Source of the DNA: JADCGM01 sp943370355
GTDB taxonomy: Bacteria > Pseudomonadota > Alphaproteobacteria > Sphingomonadales > Sphingomonadaceae
Direction: 5' to 3'
Length of the DNA stretch: 64,000 nt
NCBI GenBank assembly: GCA_943370355.1
Contig: CALRQP020000016.1
Location: 1-64,000, forward strand
The notes beneath the pieces were generated by a model that was not told where the DNA came from, ran no database searches, and saw only the letters and a program-made list of their open reading frames with translations. Shown piece after piece: positions 14,603 through 22,954 of this stretch. Position numbers and translations under genes: made by a program. Every line of letters starts with the position of its first letter. Positions within the stretch are counted from its first letter, which is position 1.

Positions 14603-15847
14603 TCAGCCGAGCTCGACCGGGCGCACCTCGTAACCTGCACCGCGTAGCGCCTCGATGAGCCGGTCGAGGTGTGCCCGGTCGCGGGTTTCACATTCGATGT
14701 CGGCGATCAGGCCCTTGGCGGGCAGGTTGGTGAACACGCGCTGGTGATAGACCTCGATGATATTCGACTGCTGCTGGTCGAAGATGCGGGCGACATTGAA
14801 CAGCTGGCCCGGCCGGTCCTTGAGGCGGATGCGCAGGCGCGCGATGCGGCCGTCGCGCGCGAGATCGCGCAGTAGCACATTGGCGAGCAGCCGCGTGTCG
14901 ATATTGCCGCCGCACAGCACGAGGCCGACCGACCGGCCACGGAAGCGGCCGGGATGCGCGAGCAGGCAGGCAAGGCCCGCGGCGCCCGCACCTTCGACGA
15001 CGGTCTTCTCGATGTTGAGCAGCATCGCGACGGCATGTTCGAGATCGCGTTCACCGACGAGCTTCACTTCGTCGACAAGTGCCTTGACGACTTCGAAGGT
15101 CAGCTCGCCCGGATATTTGACCGCGATGCCTTCGGCGAGGCTGTCGCCATCGCACACAGCGGTTTCGCCGCGCAGCTTGGCGTACATCGACGGATAGAGT
15201 TCGGCCTGCACACCGACGATCTCGATCTCGGGCTTCATGCCGCGCGCCGCCACCGACATGCCGGAAATCAGGCCGCCGCCGCCGATCGGAACGACGAGCG
15301 TGTCAATTCCCGGCGCGTCCTCAAGCATTTCCAGCGCGAGCGTGCCCTGGCCGGCGATGACGAGCGGATCGTCATAGGGGTGAACAAAGGTCAGTCCGCG
15401 CTTCGTTGCCAGATCTTGGGCATAGGCGGCGGCTTCCTCGAGCTTCTCGCCGTGCAGGATGACATTGGCGCCATGCCCCTCGGTCTGCAGCACTTTCACC
15501 ATCGGCGTGTGCATCGGCATCACGATCGTCGCCGGGATGCCGAGGCGCTTGGCGTTATAGGCGACGCCCTGGGCGTGATTGCCCGCCGACATTGCGACAA
15601 CACCGCGCTTGCGCTGATCGTCGGTCAGCGCGAGCAGCCGGTTGAGCGCGCCGCGCTCCTTGAACGAGGCGGTGAACTGGAGATTCTCGAACTTAAGCCA
15701 CACCTCGGCACCGGTGAGATCCGACAGCGTGCGCGACATCAGGCAGGGCGTACGAATGACCTTGTCGCCAATCGCAATCCGCGCCGCTTCGACATCGGCG
15801 AAGGTCACGGGAAGAACGGGCGGTTGATTTTTCGCTACGCTGGCCAT
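14603..15847 (-). CDS. ilvA: Threonine ammonia-lyase with C-terminal ACT domain
   Basis: A 414-residue PLP enzyme that deaminates threonine to 2-oxobutanoate. Lys63 in TASFKERGAL is the PLP Schiff-base lysine; VAMSAGNHAQGVAYNAKRL, the glycine-rich PLP phosphate loop VPIGGGGLISGMSVA and VLCGGNIDTRLL complete the fold. The last 75 residues are one ACT domain (RIRLKDRPGQLFNVARIF), the arrangement of the shorter catabolic/intermediate type rather than the 514-residue E. coli IlvA with two regulatory ACT-like units. The ATG at 15847 matches the family; longer readings add unlikely residues. Confidence 0.93.
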   Translation of the reverse strand: MASVAKNQPPVLPVTFADVEAARIAIGDKVIRTPCLMSRTLSDLTGAEVWLKFENLQFTASFKERGALNRLLALTDDQRKRGVVAMSAGNHAQGVAYNAKRLGIPATIVMPMHTPMVKVLQTEGHGANVILHGEKLEEAAAYAQDLATKRGLTFVHPYDDPLVIAGQGTLALEMLEDAPGIDTLVVPIGGGGLISGMSVAARGMKPEIEIVGVQAELYPSMYAKLRGETAVCDGDSLAEGIAVKYPGELTFEVVKALVDEVKLVGERDLEHAVAMLLNIEKTVVEGAGAAGLACLLAHPGRFRGRSVGLVLCGGNIDTRLLANVLLRDLARDGRIARLRIRLKDRPGQLFNVARIFDQQQSNIIEVYHQRVFTNLPAKGLIADIECETRDRAHLDRLIEALRGAGYEVRPVELG

Positions 15848-15929
15848 CGGCGCGGCATAGCGGAACTGGCGCGCCGCGCAAACCATGCTAACGGCACGCC
15901 TCGCACAGCTCAGCTTGGAGGAACGGGAC

Positions 15930-16784
15930 ATGGCGCGCGTCGCATTCATCGGATTGGGCGTCATGGGCTTCCCGATGGCCGGGCATCTGGCGACCGCCGG
16001 GCATGACGTGACTGTCTACAATCGGAATGGCGCAAAGGCGGAGGCCTGGGTCGCCAAGCATGGCGGGCGCAGCGCACCGACGCCTGCCGCAGCAGCGGGC
16101 GAGGTGGATGTCGTGATCACCTGCGTGGGCAATGACGATGACCTGCGCGCAGTGACGCTGGGGTCCGACGGCGCGTTCGGCGCAATGGAGCCCAGCGCGC
16201 TGTACATCGACCACACCACCGTATCGGCGAATATCGCGCGCGAACTGGCCGCAGCGCGGGCGCTCGTCGTCGATGCCCCGGTGTCGGGCGGGCAGGCGGG
16301 GGCCGAAAATGGCCAGCTGACCATCATGTGCGGCGGCACCGCCGAGGCCTTTGCTGCTGCGGAGCCGGTCATGCAGGCCTATGCCAAGCGGATCGGTCAC
16401 ATGGGTGCCGCCGGCAGCGGGCAGCTGACCAAGATGGTCAACCAGATTTGCATCGCCGGGGTGCTGCAGGGCTTGGCGGAGGCTTTGACCTTCGCGACTG
16501 CTGCAGGCCTCGATACTGACGCAGTCGTCGATGTCATTTCCAAGGGCGCGGCGCAAAGCTGGCAGATGGACAATCGGGCCCGGACGATGGTGCGGGGCGA
16601 ATTCGACTTCGGCTTCGCGGTCGATTGGATGCGCAAGGACCTCGGGCTGGTGCTCGACGAGGCGGCGGCGCGGGGGCTCGAGTTGCCACTGACCAGGCAG
16701 GTCGACGGCTATTATGCCGACGTGCAGGCGATGGGCGGCGCACGGCAGGACACCTCGTCGCTGATCCGCCGCTTCCAAGGCTAG
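15930..16784 (+). CDS. NAD(P)-dependent beta-hydroxyacid dehydrogenase
   Basis: A 284-residue enzyme of the 3-hydroxyisobutyrate dehydrogenase family. The N-terminus has the Rossmann motif VAFIGLGVMGFPMAGHL, the substrate loop DAPVSGGQAGAENGQLTIMCGG follows near residue 120, and the catalytic Lys is in GSGQLTKMVNQI. Such enzymes reduce or oxidise tartronate semialdehyde, glyoxylate/succinate semialdehyde or 3-hydroxyisobutyrate; the substrate cannot be chosen from sequence. GAGGAACG lies 7 bases before the ATG at 15930. It is followed 35 bases later by corA on the same strand. Confidence 0.88.
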   Translation: MARVAFIGLGVMGFPMAGHLATAGHDVTVYNRNGAKAEAWVAKHGGRSAPTPAAAAGEVDVVITCVGNDDDLRAVTLGSDGAFGAMEPSALYIDHTTVSANIARELAAARALVVDAPVSGGQAGAENGQLTIMCGGTAEAFAAAEPVMQAYAKRIGHMGAAGSGQLTKMVNQICIAGVLQGLAEALTFATAAGLDTDAVVDVISKGAAQSWQMDNRARTMVRGEFDFGFAVDWMRKDLGLVLDEAAARGLELPLTRQVDGYYADVQAMGGARQDTSSLIRRFQG

Positions 16785-16819
16785 GAACCCAAAGCCTATC
16801 GCTGCTCGTTACGCTGCCG

Positions 16820-17782
16820 ATGACGGCAGCTTTCATCTACGATGCGACCGGCCATGACCGCGAAGTCGAGCTCGACGCCGGGCTGGGAATGCGCCTGCGC
16901 CGCACGAGCCTGCTGTGGATCGACATGGAACGCAGCGACGAAACGGCGGCTGAGGCGATTACCGCCAGATTGAAGCTCGACCCGCGTTCCATGCAGCTCG
17001 TTCAGGACGCCGATGGGCCGGCGCGGCTGCATAATTTCGGCGACTATTATCAGCTGCGCGTGGTGACACCGCCCTCTCGCGGTGCTGACGACGGAAAGCC
17101 GCTCGATTTCATCGTCGGCAAGGACTGGCTCGTCACCGCCCACGATAGCGAGATCGAGTTTCTCCAGGCGTTTCGGGAACAAGGCAAAGCGGAGACGCAG
17201 ATCGGAGCCATGTCGTCGCCGGCGCTCGCGGCGTCGCTGCTCGACTGGCATCTGGGAAGCTATTTCGACGCATTGGCGCGGATCGAAGGCGCAGTCGACA
17301 AGCTCGACGAACAGACGCTCGCTCAGGCGGGCGGCCGGTCGCATCTCGGCCGTATGCTGGCGCTCAGACGGCAAGTAGCACGGCTGCGCGCGTTGCTGTC
17401 GTCGCAGCGCGGCGTGTTCTACGGGCTTGCCCGGCCGGATTTCACGCTTGTCGCCGACAATGATGCGGCGAAGCATCTGCGCACGCTTGCTGGGCGGTTC
17501 GAGCGCGCCATCGACGAAGTGGAACGCGGCCGCGACCTCGTCGCGAGCAGCTTCGATTTGTTCAGTTCGCGCACCGCCGAACAGACCAACGAGCTGGTGA
17601 AGATCCTGACCTTCGTCACCGTGATCACCGGCGTGTTCGCGGCTGTGGCAGGTCTCATGGGCATGAATTTTGAGGCGTCGCTGTTCAAGACGGGCAACAC
17701 CGGGTTTTACGTCGTGACAATCGGCTTGCTGCTGGGCGCGTTTCTTTCGGGTGTTGTCGCCCGGTTGCGCGGCTGGCTCTAG
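16820..17782 (+). CDS. CorA-family divalent cation transporter
   Basis: A 320-residue CorA-type channel for Mg2+ or a related divalent ion. The large N-terminal cytoplasmic domain is followed by a long helix (about residues 140-250) and two C-terminal membrane segments. The signature GMN sits in GLMGMNFEASLF at the end of the first segment, and the last segment ends in a short basic tail. The start at 16820 is the first ATG giving a normal length. The family member zinc exporter ZntB has the same architecture, so Mg2+ import is not assured. It overlaps the convergent dsbA-like gene by 4 bases. Confidence 0.9.
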   Translation: MTAAFIYDATGHDREVELDAGLGMRLRRTSLLWIDMERSDETAAEAITARLKLDPRSMQLVQDADGPARLHNFGDYYQLRVVTPPSRGADDGKPLDFIVGKDWLVTAHDSEIEFLQAFREQGKAETQIGAMSSPALAASLLDWHLGSYFDALARIEGAVDKLDEQTLAQAGGRSHLGRMLALRRQVARLRALLSSQRGVFYGLARPDFTLVADNDAAKHLRTLAGRFERAIDEVERGRDLVASSFDLFSSRTAEQTNELVKILTFVTVITGVFAAVAGLMGMNFEASLFKTGNTGFYVVTIGLLLGAFLSGVVARLRGWL

Positions 17783-18558
17783 CCGCGCTCCCGCGCGGCC
17801 TCGACGGCCTTTTTCAGTTCGTCGTAGCCGACTGCGCCCGACAGGATCTTGTTGCCGATGATGTAGGACGGCGTGCCAGTCAGGCCGAGCGCGCGGCCGA
17901 GGTCGAGGTTTTTCTTGATCTCATTCTTGATCTCGGCCGAATTCATGTCGGCGGCGGTGCGGACTTCGTTGAGACCGGCCGCGCGCACCATCTGGATCGT
18001 GCGTTCATGGTTCGGACGGCCCGGCGCTTCGAAGCTGCGATCATGATAGTCGCGGTAGCGGCCCTGCTTGGCCGCCGACAGGCTCGCCAGCGCGGCCTCG
18101 TCGGACGCCGGGCCAAGGACCGGGAAATCGCGATAGACGACGCGGAGCTTTGGTTCTTCGCGCAGCAGCCGTTGCACATCGGGGTGCGAGACGCGGCAAT
18201 AGGGGCAATTATAGTCGAAGAATTCGACGAGCGTTACGTCACCGTCCTTCGCGCCCGTCCAGGCGCCCTCATAGGGAGTCTCGATCGCCTCGCGGTTCGA
18301 ATCGAGCATCTTGGTGACCTCGCGGTCCTGCAGATGGTTGATCGCCTGCGGGATGATCTCGGGATGCTCGAGGATATAGGCACGCACGATCGACTCGATC
18401 GCCTTGCGCTCGCCGCGATCGAACTCGTCCGAGCCCGCCGATGTCGGCGCGGTCCGGCCGTAAACGACGAGCGCGAACCCTGCGACGAGCAGGACACCGA
18501 ACGCAATGGCAATGCCGCGCCGAAGCTGCGGCGACAAACGAGCCCAGAAATCGATCAC
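17779..18558 (-). CDS. DsbA-family thiol:disulfide oxidoreductase, membrane-anchored
   Basis: A 259-residue DsbA-like protein. Residues about 15-33 form one hydrophobic segment (signal anchor). A helical spacer precedes the thioredoxin fold starting near residue 107, with active site FFDYNCPYC (Cys118, Cys121) and the cis-proline loop LTGTPSYIIG. CPYC and the long N-terminal extension match the ScsC/Com1/BdbD-like group (DsbA with DUF-type N-terminal helices) that oxidises or isomerises periplasmic thiols. Its ATG overlaps the stop of the upstream M48 protease gene (ATGA), so the two are translationally coupled. Confidence 0.9.
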   Translation of the reverse strand: MIDFWARLSPQLRRGIAIAFGVLLVAGFALVVYGRTAPTSAGSDEFDRGERKAIESIVRAYILEHPEIIPQAINHLQDREVTKMLDSNREAIETPYEGAWTGAKDGDVTLVEFFDYNCPYCRVSHPDVQRLLREEPKLRVVYRDFPVLGPASDEAALASLSAAKQGRYRDYHDRSFEAPGRPNHERTIQMVRAAGLNEVRTAADMNSAEIKNEIKKNLDLGRALGLTGTPSYIIGNKILSGAVGYDELKKAVEAARERG

Positions 18559-19913
18559 CGGTCGCGCTTCCGCTTCTGCAGGTCGGCTTCGCTGACCAGC
18601 GCGATGTCCTGCGCACGCAAATAATCCGGCGTGCCGGGCTTCAGCCCCTGCATGGCGCGGCGGGCGCTCGGCAGCGCCTGTTGCGGTACGCCTTCGAGAT
18701 TGAAGCGCTCCGCCGAGGCCAGCGCGGCGCGCGGCTCGTCGCCATCACGCTCATAGGCGACGCCAAGTTGATACCAGGCGAAGGGGTTACTGTTGTCGCG
18801 CGTCACCGCCGCTTTGAGAATCTTCTTCGCCTCGGCTGCGTCAGACTTGTCTTCCGTCTGAATCAGCGCACTGCCGAGCAGTGCCGCAATAAGCGGTTCG
18901 TAGGGGGCCTTGGCGACGGCAAGGCGCAGCGGCGGCAATGCTTCCTGCACCTTGCCGGATTCAAGCAGGATCTGGCCCTTGATCTCGTTGAAATAGGGGT
19001 CGTTCGGCGCTGATTTCAGGAGCGCGTCGACTTCGGCGGTCGCTTTGTCGGTGAACGCCTGCTTGTGATAGGCATAGGCGCGCGCATAATGCGCCGGCAC
19101 CGACTGGTCGCTTTCCGGGTAGAGCTGGAAGGTGCGCTGCGGCTCCTCGACAAAGCCGGTGAGCTTCGCCTTGATGCGCAGGAAGCGCGCATTGAGCGCC
19201 GGATCGACGGGTGTCTTCCAAAAGGGCGACTTGGCGTAGACTTCCTCAAGCGCCGAAATGCGTTCGCTGGTGATCGGGTGGGTGCGCGAATAGCTGTCGG
19301 TCTGTTCGATGCCGTAGCGCACTTCCTCATAACCAAGCTTCTTGAAGAAATCGAGCGAGCCCTTGCCGGTCAGGTGCGCGCCTTCGAGGTAACGCGCACC
19401 GGCCTGGTCGGCGCGGGATTCCTGGTCGCGCGTGAACGCGAGGAACTTGCCGAGTGCCGCCTGCTGGCCACCTGCGAGGATCGCCGCACCCGCGTCGCCC
19501 GCACCGGCTGCGATAGCGGCACCTGCCAGAACGAGCGACAGGATCGAAATTCCCGTCGCCGGGCCTGCGCCTTCGTTGAAGCGGACATTGTGGCCGCCCG
19601 CGATATGGCCGAGCTCGTGCGCAACAACGCCCTGCAGCTGGTTGACGTTATCCGCCGCCGAGATCAGCCCTGAATGGACATAGACATTCTGGCCGCCAGA
19701 CACGAAGGCGTTGATGCTCGGGTCGCCGACCAGCACAATCTGCACCGAGCGCGTATCGAGATTGGCCGCCACTTCGAGCGGCTTCGCCATCTCGCGGAAG
19801 AAATCCTCGGTCTCGGCATCGCGCAGCACGCTCTGTGCCAGCGCGGGCTGCGCAGTCGCGACAATGGCGAGGAGGACGATCGCCGCGCGCGCGGCCGGGC
19901 GGGGACGGATCAT
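18555..19913 (-). CDS. M48-family periplasmic metalloprotease with TPR region (BepA-like)
   Basis: A 452-residue exported protease. The signal peptide is residues 1-26 (ending QPALAQ). The M48 domain has the zinc motif HELGH (His99, Glu100, His103) and a third ligand Glu in RDQESRADQAGARYL; about residues 265-430 are TPR-like helices (AYAYHKQAFTDKATAEVDALL, NPFAWYQLGVAYER). This is the architecture of BepA/YfgC, which degrades stalled LptD and assists outer-membrane protein assembly. The start at 19913 is chosen because it gives a normal signal peptide; upstream readings are low-complexity. It is coupled to the DsbA-like gene, which suits a joint role in disulfide-dependent outer-membrane assembly. 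Confidence 0.9.
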   Translation of the reverse strand: MIRPRPAARAAIVLLAIVATAQPALAQSVLRDAETEDFFREMAKPLEVAANLDTRSVQIVLVGDPSINAFVSGGQNVYVHSGLISAADNVNQLQGVVAHELGHIAGGHNVRFNEGAGPATGISILSLVLAGAAIAAGAGDAGAAILAGGQQAALGKFLAFTRDQESRADQAGARYLEGAHLTGKGSLDFFKKLGYEEVRYGIEQTDSYSRTHPITSERISALEEVYAKSPFWKTPVDPALNARFLRIKAKLTGFVEEPQRTFQLYPESDQSVPAHYARAYAYHKQAFTDKATAEVDALLKSAPNDPYFNEIKGQILLESGKVQEALPPLRLAVAKAPYEPLIAALLGSALIQTEDKSDAAEAKKILKAAVTRDNSNPFAWYQLGVAYERDGDEPRAALASAERFNLEGVPQQALPSARRAMQGLKPGTPDYLRAQDIALVSEADLQKRKRDR

Positions 19914-19965
19914 GACCCGAACCTGCCCGGCGCTCGCTGAACGCCCCGTGAAGCTCCTGGGGCGA

Positions 19966-22467
19966 TCACTCGCCGAAGGTGCGGTTCCACCAGCCCTTAC
20001 GCGACGGACGCGGCGGGGTGGCGTCATTCTGCAATTCCGGCCCGAGATCGTTCGCGGGTTCCGGCGCGGGGGCCGTTTCCGGGGCGGGTTCAGGTGCCGC
20101 TTCGACGGCCGGTGCCTCTGCGACCGGTGCTTCCGCCGTGACCGCAGGCTTCTTCGCGCGGCTGGCGCGCTTGGGCTTGGCAGGCGCGTCGACGGGGGCC
20201 TCTGCGATTGGCTCGGGCGCGGCTGCAACATCGGCGGGCGCTTCGGGTGCGGCTTCCGTTACCACGGTCTTCTTGGCGCGGCTGGCCCGCTTCGGCTTGG
20301 CCGGTGGTTCGACGGGGGCGACGACCGCTTCGGCTTCCACATCTTCCGGCATGGCAGCTTGGAGCACATCGGCCTGCGTCTCGGTGGTCACGCCATCCTG
20401 ACGCGGCTCATCACTACGCGGTTCGCCCTCGCGGCGCCGACCGCCACGACGGCCACGGCGGCGGCGACGGCGTCCTTCGGCGGCCGCCGCTTCCTCGCGG
20501 GTCTCGGGAGTGTCGCTGGCGGTCGCGGCGACCTCGCCCTCGGCGTCCGCGTCGCCGTCGGTCCGTTCACCGGCAGGCGCGCCTTCATAGCCCTCGCTGC
20601 GGCGACCGCGGCCACGGCGACGGCGGCGCCCACGGCCGCTCCGTTCACCTCGCTCCTCGTCGCGCGGGCGGGACTCGCGGCGGACTTCGCCGTCTTCCTC
20701 GTCGCCCTCAGCTTCGATTTCCACGACCTCGGGCTCATCTTCCTCGGCTGCTTCCGGCGCGGGGATGGCAAGACTGGCCGGCAGCGGTTTGGACGGCGGG
20801 CCACCGGCAGTGTCGATCGCGATATGGTGCGCGACCAGCGCCTCGTCGGGCAGCACGTCGATCTCGACGCCGTAGCGCTCCTCAAGCTCGGCAAGCTCGC
20901 TGCGCTTGCGGTTTAGGATATAGACGGCAACCTCGGCCGACGACCGAAGTGTGAAGATGCTGTTCTTGCCGCGAACGGCTTCCTCCTCCAGCCCGCGCAG
21001 CGCGGCAAGCGCGACCGACGGGATGGTGCGGACGAGGCCGGTGCCTTCGCACATCGAGCAGGTGTGGGTGGACGCCTCCAGCACGCCGGTGCGTAGCCGC
21101 TGACGGCTCATCTCCATGAGGCCGAAGGACGAGATGCGGCCGATCTGGATGCGGGCGCGGTCGTTCTTCAACGCCTCCTTCATCGCGCGCTCAACCTTTC
21201 GGTTGTTCGCGTTCACATCCATGTCGATGAAGTCGATGACGACGAGGCCGGCCATGTCGCGCAGGCGCAGCTGGCGGGCGATTTCCTCGGCGGCTTCGAT
21301 ATTGGTCTTGGTCGCCGTCCCCTCGATGTCATGCTCGCGCGTCGAGCGTCCCGAGTTGATGTCGATTGAGACGAGCGCCTCGGTCGGGTTGATGACGATA
21401 TAGCCGCCTGACTTCAGCTGGACGACCGGCTGGTACATCGCCGCGAGCTGGCCCTCGACCCCGAAGCGTTGGAACAGCGGTGTCGGGTCGACATATTGCT
21501 GCACCTTTGCGGCATGGCTCGGCATCAGCAGCTTCATGAAGGTCTTGGCGGCCTTGTAGCCGCCTTCGCCATCGACGAGCACCTGTTCGATCTCGCGCGA
21601 ATAGATGTCGCGGATCGCACGCTTGATGAGGTCCGAATCCTGATGGATCAGCGCCGGGGCGGACGAAGCCAGCGTCGTCTCGCGGATGCCGTCCCACAGG
21701 CGGCAGAGATAGTCGAAGTCGCGCTTGATCTCGGTCTTTGTGCGCGACAGCCCGGCGGTGCGGACGATGCAGCCCATGCCGGCGGGAAGCTGCATGTCGG
21801 CCATGATCGTCTTCAGCCGCTTGCGGTCGGCGACGCTCGAAATCTTGCGGCTGATCCCGCCGCCATGCGCGGTGTTGGGCATCAGCACGCAATAGCGGCC
21901 GGCGAGCGACAGATAGGTCGTCATCGCGGCACCCTTGTTGCCGCGCTCCTCCTTGACGACCTGCACCAAAAGCACCTGGCGGCGGCGGATCACGTCCTGG
22001 ATTTTGTAGCGGCGGCGCAGGTTCATGCGCTTCTTGCGCAGCGCCTCGGTTGCCGTTTCGTCATGCGCGCCGGTTTCCTCGGGCGGATGATCCTCGCCGT
22101 CTTCGCCCGCCGGCACTTCGGCGCGCGGGGCGTCGTCGTCATGATGGTCGTCGTGATGATCGTCATGCGCTTCGGCATGCGCTTCGCGTTCCTCACGCAG
22201 CAGCGCGTCGCGATCCTCCTTCGGGATCTGGTAATAGTCGGGATGAATTTCCGAAAAGGCGAGGAAACCATGGCGGTTGCCGCCATATTCGATGAATGCC
22301 GCCTGCAGCGACGGTTCGACGCGGGTTACCTTGGCGAGATAGATATTGCCCTTGAGCTGCTTCCTGTCGGCAGCTTCGAAATCAAATTCCTCGATACGGT
22401 TTCCGTTGACGACGGCGACCCGGGTCTCCTCGGGATGGCGCGCGTCGATCAGCATGCGCATTGACAT
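19966..22467 (-). CDS. rne: Ribonuclease E
   Basis: An 833-residue RNase E. The S1 domain begins near residue 36 (LKGNIYLAKVTRVEPSLQAAFIEYG) but is interrupted at about 85-145 by an insertion very rich in His, Asp and Glu. The DNase-I-like core has catalytic Asp369 (SIDINSG) and Asp412 (IDFIDMD), 43 apart as in E. coli, and the zinc-link cysteines 470 and 473 in CSMCEGTG. The C-terminal 270 residues are disordered and hold two arginine-rich blocks (611-623, 666-680) and two copies of PAKPKRASRAKK 40 residues apart (722 and 762), ending GWWNRTFGE. It initiates mRNA decay and rRNA/tRNA processing on the membrane. GGAG lies 8 bases before the ATG. Confidence 0.96.
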   Translation of the reverse strand: MSMRMLIDARHPEETRVAVVNGNRIEEFDFEAADRKQLKGNIYLAKVTRVEPSLQAAFIEYGGNRHGFLAFSEIHPDYYQIPKEDRDALLREEREAHAEAHDDHHDDHHDDDAPRAEVPAGEDGEDHPPEETGAHDETATEALRKKRMNLRRRYKIQDVIRRRQVLLVQVVKEERGNKGAAMTTYLSLAGRYCVLMPNTAHGGGISRKISSVADRKRLKTIMADMQLPAGMGCIVRTAGLSRTKTEIKRDFDYLCRLWDGIRETTLASSAPALIHQDSDLIKRAIRDIYSREIEQVLVDGEGGYKAAKTFMKLLMPSHAAKVQQYVDPTPLFQRFGVEGQLAAMYQPVVQLKSGGYIVINPTEALVSIDINSGRSTREHDIEGTATKTNIEAAEEIARQLRLRDMAGLVVIDFIDMDVNANNRKVERAMKEALKNDRARIQIGRISSFGLMEMSRQRLRTGVLEASTHTCSMCEGTGLVRTIPSVALAALRGLEEEAVRGKNSIFTLRSSAEVAVYILNRKRSELAELEERYGVEIDVLPDEALVAHHIAIDTAGGPPSKPLPASLAIPAPEAAEEDEPEVVEIEAEGDEEDGEVRRESRPRDEERGERSGRGRRRRRGRGRRSEGYEGAPAGERTDGDADAEGEVAATASDTPETREEAAAAEGRRRRRRGRRGGRRREGEPRSDEPRQDGVTTETQADVLQAAMPEDVEAEAVVAPVEPPAKPKRASRAKKTVVTEAAPEAPADVAAAPEPIAEAPVDAPAKPKRASRAKKPAVTAEAPVAEAPAVEAAPEPAPETAPAPEPANDLGPELQNDATPPRPSRKGWWNRTFGE

Positions 22468-22954
22468 TGGGTGTTCTCCGGACGCGCGGGCGGGCCGTGG
22501 CCAGGCCTTGCCGGCCGGCCGCGCGTGAATGGGGAGGGGGCTTGGCGCCCTGGCTCCATTGGTTGAAATGCTTGTCGACCGCAGAAAGAGCGAGGCGCGC
22601 CGCGCATCCGCCCGTCGGGGCGAATGATGCGTAAGTGCGGCGTGTCAGCGTCATGCGGTCTTCGGACCTCGATGCCGTACCGGATAAGCGGGCAGATGGC
22701 CCAGCCGCCGGCATGGCGAAACTAAGTTGTCACGGCTGGCCGGAGCGCTCGCCGCAGTGTGCGGCGGATGGCGGCGGTTGCCCGTGGATGACGCGCCGGC
22801 CGCTTGCACGGACTGGCGCTTGACACATTGCTAGCACCCTATCGTGACATGAACAACACAAAGCCGCGCCGATTTTTCGGGGGGACTCTTGTGCGCAAGC
22901 GCCGTTAAGATTAGGATTCAGAGCGTAACGACAAGGTCTTGGACGAGGGGGCTG
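22468..22954. promoter_or_regulatory. 487-base divergent region between rne and amiC
   Basis: No convincing gene is present in this interval. The left part (22468 to about 22640) would be the 5' untranslated leader of rne, the site of feedback control by RNase E in other bacteria. TTGACA occurs on the plus strand at 22820-22825 toward amiC, but no good -10 hexamer follows at 16-18 bases. A ribosome-binding site GGACGAGGGGG precedes the amiC ATG at 22955. Confidence 0.4.

Noticed and set aside
22820..22850. Strong sigma-70 promoter for amiC
   Set aside because: TTGACA is present, but no acceptable -10 hexamer lies 16-18 bases downstream, so it was not listed as a promoter.
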